Source: a bacterium
GTDB lineage: Bacteria; Pseudomonadota; Alphaproteobacteria; Caulobacterales; Caulobacteraceae
Length of the DNA stretch: 64,000 nucleotides
Reading direction: 5' to 3'
NCBI GenBank assembly: GCA_030824495.1
Contig: JAVBXP010000039.1
Span: 1-64,000, forward strand
Positions 59,354 through 64,000 of this stretch are shown in pieces; positions within the stretch are counted from its first letter, which is position 1; every line of letters begins with the position of its first letter. The position numbers were made by a program, and so were the translations under genes. The notes beneath the pieces were generated by a model. That model was not told where the DNA came from, did not search any database, and saw only the letters and a program-made list of their open reading frames with translations.

Positions 59354-59575
59354 CTATCCCTTGGCGACGCAGGCCTTCACGAAGGCGGCTTCCGTACCGG
59401 TGTGGGTCTTCTGGCTCTTCCAGGATTGCTCGCAGGCGGTGCGCTTGGCGCTCGCGTCCATCTTGGCGGTGGCAGCGGGCTTGACGGCGGCGGCTGGCGC
59501 AGGCGTGGCGGCGAAAGCGGCGGAGCCCGCTGCCAGGCTCAGGATCAGGGCGGCGGGGGCGATCAGGTTACGCAT
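59354..59575 (-). CDS. small secreted PsiF-repeat-like protein
   Basis: A 73-residue protein with a signal peptide (MRNLIAPAALILSLAAGSAAFA). The ATG at 59575 has GGAG seven bases ahead. The mature 50 residues have an Ala/Pro/Lys linker and then KRTACEQSWKSQKTHTGTEAAFVKACVAKG. The C-x(17-23)-F-x3-C spacing resembles a single PsiF (phosphate-starvation-inducible) repeat. The role of PsiF is not well known. A palindromic repeat lies between this gene and thyA. Confidence 0.7.
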   Translation of the reverse strand: MRNLIAPAALILSLAAGSAAFAATPAPAAAVKPAATAKMDASAKRTACEQSWKSQKTHTGTEAAFVKACVAKG

Positions 59576-59694
59576 AAGGCTCTCCATGTGTTCAACCGGT
59601 CTGTGCCGGTGATCACAGAAGACCATCGCAGTCCCACGGCCCGCGGTCGCTCAGCTCGCAAATCTGTAAGGTTGGAAGCGAGCGACGCTCCAGG

Positions 59695-59825
59695 TGTCAT
59701 CCCGGTTCGCGAAGCAAGACCGGGACCCATTCACACTGGGGCTTCAGAAAATGGAGAGGTCTCGCCGCAGCTTGAACCATCAGGTGTTCATAGGTCCCGG
59801 TCCTGCTTCGCAAACCGGGATGACA
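59695..59825. repeat. 131-bp palindromic element with TGTCATCCCGG ends (copy B)
   Basis: Starts TGTCATCCCGG (59695-59705) and ends CCGGGATGACA (59815-59825). The inner part of both ends also mirrors (GTTCGCGAAGCAAGACCGGG and CCCGGTCCTGCTTCGCAAAC). The outer 35 bases match copy A at 3047. The middle is unrelated, as expected for a non-autonomous repeat whose ends alone are under selection. Confidence 0.85.
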
Positions 59826-59847
59826 ATTAGGGTCAGCGGAGAGCGGC

Positions 59848-60693
59848 TCAGACCGCGATCGGGGCGGCGATCTTTTCGTGGGCCTTGTAGCCGCGCAGTT
59901 TGAAGTCTTCGTACTCGAAGGCGAAGAGGTCGCGCCTGTCGGCGATCTCCATGGTCGGCAGGGGCAGGGGCTCGCGTCCGATCTGCTCTTTCGCCTGGTC
60001 CAGGTGGTTCAGATAGAGGTGGGCGTCGCCCAGGGTGTGGACGAATTCGCCCGGCTCCAGCCCCGTCACCTTAGCGACCATCATGGTCAGCAGGGCGTAG
60101 GAGGCGATGTTGAACGGCACGCCAAGAAACACGTCGGCTGAGCGCTGGTAGAGCTGGCAGGACAGCTTTCCGTCAGCCACGAAGAACTGGAACAGGCAAT
60201 GGCAGGGCGGCAGGGCCATGTCGTCGACGTCGGCCGGGTTCCAGGCCGAGACGATGTGGCGGCGCGAATTGGGGTTGGTCTTCAGGCCCTCGACGACATT
60301 GGCTATCTGGTCGATCACCCGGCCGTCGGGGGCGGTCCAGGAGCGCCATTGCTTGCCGTAGACCGGGCCGAGCTCACCGTCGGGCGCGGCCCATTCGTCC
60401 CAGATGCTGACGCCGCGTTCCTGCAGCCAGCGGACATTGGTGTCGCCGCGGAGGAACCACAGCAGTTCCAGGATGATCGATTTGCGGTGCAGCTTCTTGG
60501 TGGTCAGGAGCGGGAAGCCCTTGGCCAGGTCGAAGCGCATCTGGCGGCCGAACACCCCGAGAGTGCCGGTGCCGGTGCGGTCGCCCCGCTGGACGCCGTT
60601 GCCTAGAATGTCGGACAGCAGAGCGAGATACTGGCGCTCAGGATGGTCGGCCGGAGCGGCAGCCGTGTCTGCGATGGCGACGTGGACGTTCAT
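59848..60693 (-). CDS. thyA: thymidylate synthase
   Basis: A 281-residue ThyA converting dUMP to dTMP with methylene-tetrahydrofolate. [14 protein letters not shown] binds phosphate. [29 protein letters not shown] and [22 protein letters not shown] are conserved. The catalytic Cys164 is in [12 protein letters not shown], and [20 protein letters not shown] and [15 protein letters not shown] bind dUMP. An N-terminal extension of about 16 residues ([18 protein letters not shown]) precedes the usual start. It makes DHF that FolA (56665) recycles. Confidence 0.97.
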   Translation of the reverse strand: MNVHVAIADTAAAPADHPERQYLALLSDILGNGVQRGDRTGTGTLGVFGRQMRFDLAKGFPLLTTKKLHRKSIILELLWFLRGDTNVRWLQERGVSIWDEWAAPDGELGPVYGKQWRSWTAPDGRVIDQIANVVEGLKTNPNSRRHIVSAWNPADVDDMALPPCHCLFQFFVADGKLSCQLYQRSADVFLGVPFNIASYALLTMMVAKVTGLEPGEFVHTLGDAHLYLNHLDQAKEQIGREPLPLPTMEIADRRDLFAFEYEDFKLRGYKAHEKIAAPIAV

Positions 60694-60785
60694 CGGGCGG
60701 CCCGTTCTAGTGATCGGGGTGATTCGTAGCCGATACTGTAGAACGATTGGGATCTAGGTTCGCGTCATCCACAGATGGATTCGGC

Positions 60786-61340
60786 TCAGCCCGAGAAACC
60801 ACCTTCATCCAGGAACGCCTGCTCGTTCGGGGTGGTGATCCGCCCCAGGCAGGGGTTGCGGTGCGGGAAGCGGCCGAAGCGCACAATGATGTCGCGGTGC
60901 AGTTCGGCCCACTTCAGGCCCTCGGCGTCGCCGGTCTCGTCGCGCATGGTCGTGAACAGTTCGATCGCGCGGTCCTGGTCGGGGAGGTCCTCGGAATGCT
61001 CGAACGGCAGGTAGAAGAACTGCCGCAGGTTCGCATCGACCTGCTTGTCATGCCCGGCGGAGATGGCGGTGCGGGCGATCTGCCGCGCCTTCGGATCGGT
61101 GGCGAAGGCGTGGCCGGAGTTGCGGTAGAGATTGCGCGGAAACTGGTCGAGCAGGATCAGCAGCGCCAGCGACCCCTCCGGGCTGACGGCCCAGGCGTCA
61201 TATTCGCCCCGGGCGGCGCGCAGATGGACCGGTTCGAACTTCAGCGCGATGGCGTCGTCGAACTTCGAATTCTTGGAGAACCACTTCTCCGGTCCGGCCA
61301 GTCGCCAGAAGCCGATCACGTCCTGCGGTGTCGCCGCCAT
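60786..61340 (-). CDS. DUF924 family protein
   Basis: A 184-residue protein of the DUF924 family, a helical fold distantly like TPR. The ATG at 61340 follows GGAGGG; an ATG 11 codons upstream lacks a site. Characteristic motifs: VIGFWRLAGPEKWFSKNSKFD at the N-terminus, LALLILLDQFPRNLYRNSGHAFATDPKA in the middle, and FYLPFEHSEDLPDQDRAIELF and HRDIIVRFGRFPHRNPCLGR near the end. Function is not established. Confidence 0.92.
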   Translation of the reverse strand: MAATPQDVIGFWRLAGPEKWFSKNSKFDDAIALKFEPVHLRAARGEYDAWAVSPEGSLALLILLDQFPRNLYRNSGHAFATDPKARQIARTAISAGHDKQVDANLRQFFYLPFEHSEDLPDQDRAIELFTTMRDETGDAEGLKWAELHRDIIVRFGRFPHRNPCLGRITTPNEQAFLDEGGFSG

Positions 61341-61453
61341 GGGTAGCCCTCCAAGCCAGCCGACTATGTCCAACAGCCCGGCGTTCGGTTCAAGCGGCGG
61401 CTTGCGGCGTCTTTTTGCGGAGATATCGCCGCAGATGGCCGGCCTTCCCTTGA

Positions 61454-62563
<1,110 letters not shown>

Positions 62564-62588
62564 GCGCGGCGCACAGCCGGAACGACGG

Positions 62589-62616
62589 AAAGGCCCGGAC
62601 GCAAGTCCGGGCCTTT
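62589..62616 (+). terminator. intrinsic terminator of ilvC
   Basis: AAAGGCCCGGAC (62589-62600), GCAA loop, GTCCGGGCCTTT (62605-62616), then TTCTATT. A perfect 12-bp GC-rich stem and GNRA-type loop followed by T residues, 26 bases after the ilvC stop. Confidence 0.9.
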
Positions 62617-62627
62617 TCTATTGGTGC

Positions 62628-63320
62628 CTAGGTGGCGAGCCGGGTCACGTAGCGTTCGGCCAGGAGGCGGGTCGCATCGATGCGGTTCTGGCTCGGGGCG
62701 ATCAGCTCAAGATGCACATGATCGGTCATGCCGCCCGGGTACTTGGCCTCCAGGCCGTGGGCGCGGCCGATGACCTCTCCCAGACGCAGGGTGTCGCCGA
62801 CCTCGACCGATGGATCGACGTAGAAGACGCGCGCCACATAGCCGATCGCCGGATTGGTGATCTCGACGAACTTCAGGTGCGCGTCGTCGGCATAGGCGAA
62901 GCCGATCTTGGTCACGAACCCGGAAACCGGCGCGACCACGTCCTGACCGGCGTCGACCATATAATCGACCCCTTCGTGCGGCCGCGAGCCGCCGTCGCGC
63001 GAGGCGCCGAATGCGCCATAGCCATAGGCGTCATGCTGGCGAGGCGCCTTGCCGGTGGGATTGACGAAGTCCGGCGCGCCGTCGCCGTCGATGTCGGCTC
63101 CCTGCCAGGTCAGGACCTTGACCGTGGCTGGCGTTGAGGTGATCGCCAGGTCGAGCGGGGCTGAGGCGCGGGTGCTGGTGAAATTGACGTCGAACTTCGC
63201 CGCCGCAGCGCCGGCGTGCAGCAATACCGCCACACCTACGGCCGCGCCCAGGGTTGCACAGGTCTGGGCTAGCCACGTCCGCCGGGAGGTGGCTTTGGGC
63301 AACGTCACAGTTCGCATCAT
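62628..63320 (-). CDS. M23-family (LytM-type) peptidase with Tat-like signal
   Basis: A 230-residue exported protein. It starts at the ATG pair 63320/63317. The N-terminus has SRRTWLAQTCATLGAAVGVAVLLHAGAAAA, a possible twin-arginine (RR) signal. A short region with DIDGDGAPDFVN, an EF-hand-like or dockerin-type calcium loop, precedes the M23 domain: RPHEGVDYMV (first His and Asp metal ligands) and TDHVHLELI (catalytic His and ligand His). FVTKIGFAYADDAHLKFVEI is the central part. It is a likely peptidoglycan hydrolase or a scaffold. Its short size and calcium-like loop are notable. Confidence 0.85.
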   Translation of the reverse strand: MMRTVTLPKATSRRTWLAQTCATLGAAVGVAVLLHAGAAAAKFDVNFTSTRASAPLDLAITSTPATVKVLTWQGADIDGDGAPDFVNPTGKAPRQHDAYGYGAFGASRDGGSRPHEGVDYMVDAGQDVVAPVSGFVTKIGFAYADDAHLKFVEITNPAIGYVARVFYVDPSVEVGDTLRLGEVIGRAHGLEAKYPGGMTDHVHLELIAPSQNRIDATRLLAERYVTRLAT

Positions 63321-63712
63321 GCAGAGTTCGATCCTATTCCCGATGTTTCGGCCGAGCGGTCTGTCGCTGCTCTTGGCTGTCGATTGGCGTTCTGGTCCCC
63401 CTGGCGGTTGATATGGAGGGTATGGCGGCAAATTCGGATGTGACCGGTTGCCGCTGGTTGAGGTCACAGGTGTGTGAGCGTGGCAGACACAAGCGCAAGA
63501 TGTGGTATGAGTTCTCAGCGCAGGCGGGCAGCAATCCCGTGCCAGATGAGGTGATGTCGCGCGAATAGCGCGAACTATTGGGTTCCCATATTTCGGACGA
63601 ACCGAAACTATTCTGCGCGCAGAGAGGGAAATTCTGTAATTTCAATCTTACTATTGAACGCAATGCGTGGCCGGACGGATTCGGTCTCTCGTGATCTGAA
63701 GGGGAGTTTCCC
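63321..63712. other. 392-bp gap between divergent M23 peptidase and otsA genes
   Basis: It holds the promoters of both genes. TGTGACC (63440-63446) and GGTCACA (63463-63469) form a 7-bp inverted repeat. A 51-codon plus frame from an ATG at 63413 to 63568 has no strong ribosome-binding site and no recognised similarity; I do not call it a gene. Confidence 0.5.
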
Positions 63713-64000
63713 CTGGGGCGGCTGATCGTTGTCTCCAACCGCGTGCAGCCGCCGGGCGATGCGTCCAGCGGCGCCGTCGGCGGGCTGGCGATGGCCCTGG
63801 CCGCGGCCCTGCGCGAACACAGCGGCGTGTGGTTCGGGTGGAGCGGTCAAACAACCGAAGAGCACACCGGCCAGCTTTCGGTGCAGCGGATCGGCGGCGT
63901 CACGGTCGCGACCATCGATCTCGAAGAGCAGGACCGGCAGGAATATTACAACGGCTACGCCAACAAGACCCTGTGGCCGCTGTTCCACTATCGCGTCGAC
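63713..64000 (+). CDS. otsA: alpha,alpha-trehalose-phosphate synthase (partial, runs off right edge; CTG start likely)
   Basis: The first 96 codons of OtsA, which joins UDP-glucose to glucose-6-phosphate to give trehalose-6-phosphate. The sequence GRLIVVSNRVQPPGD, GGLAMALAAALREHSGVWFGWSG and NKTLWPLFHYRVD is that of the N-terminal glycosyltransferase domain; GxWFGWSG and LWPLFHYR are very conserved. The frame has a TGA at 63692 and no ATG, GTG or TTG before GRLIVVSNRV. A CTG at 63713 gives the family-like MGRLIVVSNR, and GAAGGGGAG lies six bases ahead, so CTG is the most probable start. Confidence 0.9.
   Translation, partial: MGRLIVVSNRVQPPGDASSGAVGGLAMALAAALREHSGVWFGWSGQTTEEHTGQLSVQRIGGVTVATIDLEEQDRQEYYNGYANKTLWPLFHYRVD

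Noticed and set aside
63413..63568. 51-codon plus frame between M23 peptidase and otsA
   Set aside because: No strong ribosome-binding site, composition not distinctive, lies in a promoter region.

Overview
The window is GC-rich chromosomal DNA from an alphaproteobacterium, most likely Caulobacterales (Caulobacter/Phenylobacterium type). This is an inference from the mix of several TonB-dependent receptors (TBDRs), FecI/FecR surface signalling, a PEPxxWA-CTERM protein, a CYP153-like P450, a DUF924 protein, an OprO/OprP porin and Caulobacterales-style palindromic repeats. I see no rRNA, tRNA, CRISPR array, transposase or prophage. Both edges cut genes: a 5-oxoprolinase/hydantoinase on the left and otsA on the right.

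Layout. 1-5.8 kb: 5-oxoprolinase-like gene (-), a TerB/J-domain protein, a small membrane protein, an ABM monooxygenase plus acyl-CoA dehydrogenase pair, and a TPR protein. 6.0-7.5 kb: a divergent SDR/TetR pair with three operator-like dyads. 7.6-13.4 kb: a surface-signalling unit of ECF sigma factor, FecR anti-sigma, STN-domain TBDR and secreted glycerophosphodiester phosphodiesterase. 14.0-24.2 kb: a guanidine (formerly 'urea carboxylase') assimilation island of two convergent operons. The + operon is an ABC transporter (lipoprotein, permease, ATPase). The - operon is a NikR-like ribbon-helix-helix regulator, two carboxyguanidine-deiminase-family subunits, the carboxylase and allophanate hydrolase. 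The same bipartite palindrome, TATTACGA-N10-TCGTAATA, lies in front of both operons, and the NikR-like protein has lost all four nickel ligands.

24.4-29.5 kb: a tandem (two-HTH) TetR regulator divergent from a TBDR and a secreted PTP-type phosphatase, with a 15-bp repeat in front of each of the two divergent genes. 29.8-32.7 kb: an MFS exporter and cupin, divergent from a LysR regulator. 32.9-37.7 kb: a siderophore-interacting reductase behind a perfect 22-bp palindrome, then a compact four-gene run of two unrecognised proteins, a DyP-type peroxidase and a MetA-type outer-membrane protein. 37.9-41.2 kb: two GSTs, a PEPxxWA-CTERM protein and small proteins. 41.4-56.5 kb: a catabolic stretch of aldehyde dehydrogenase, TetR, TBDR, GPH-type symporter, enoyl-CoA hydratase, TPR protein, porin, CYP153-like P450, Old Yellow Enzyme and SMP-30 lactonase. 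56.7-64 kb: housekeeping genes (folA, a two-component pair, a PsiF-like protein, thyA, DUF924, ilvC, an M23 peptidase and the start of otsA).

The most distinctive material is the guanidine island with its apparently nickel-blind NikR relative, the tandem TetR/TBDR/phosphatase unit, the peroxidase operon with two unrecognised partners, and two families of palindromic repeats, one of which is read in frame inside the 5-oxoprolinase gene.
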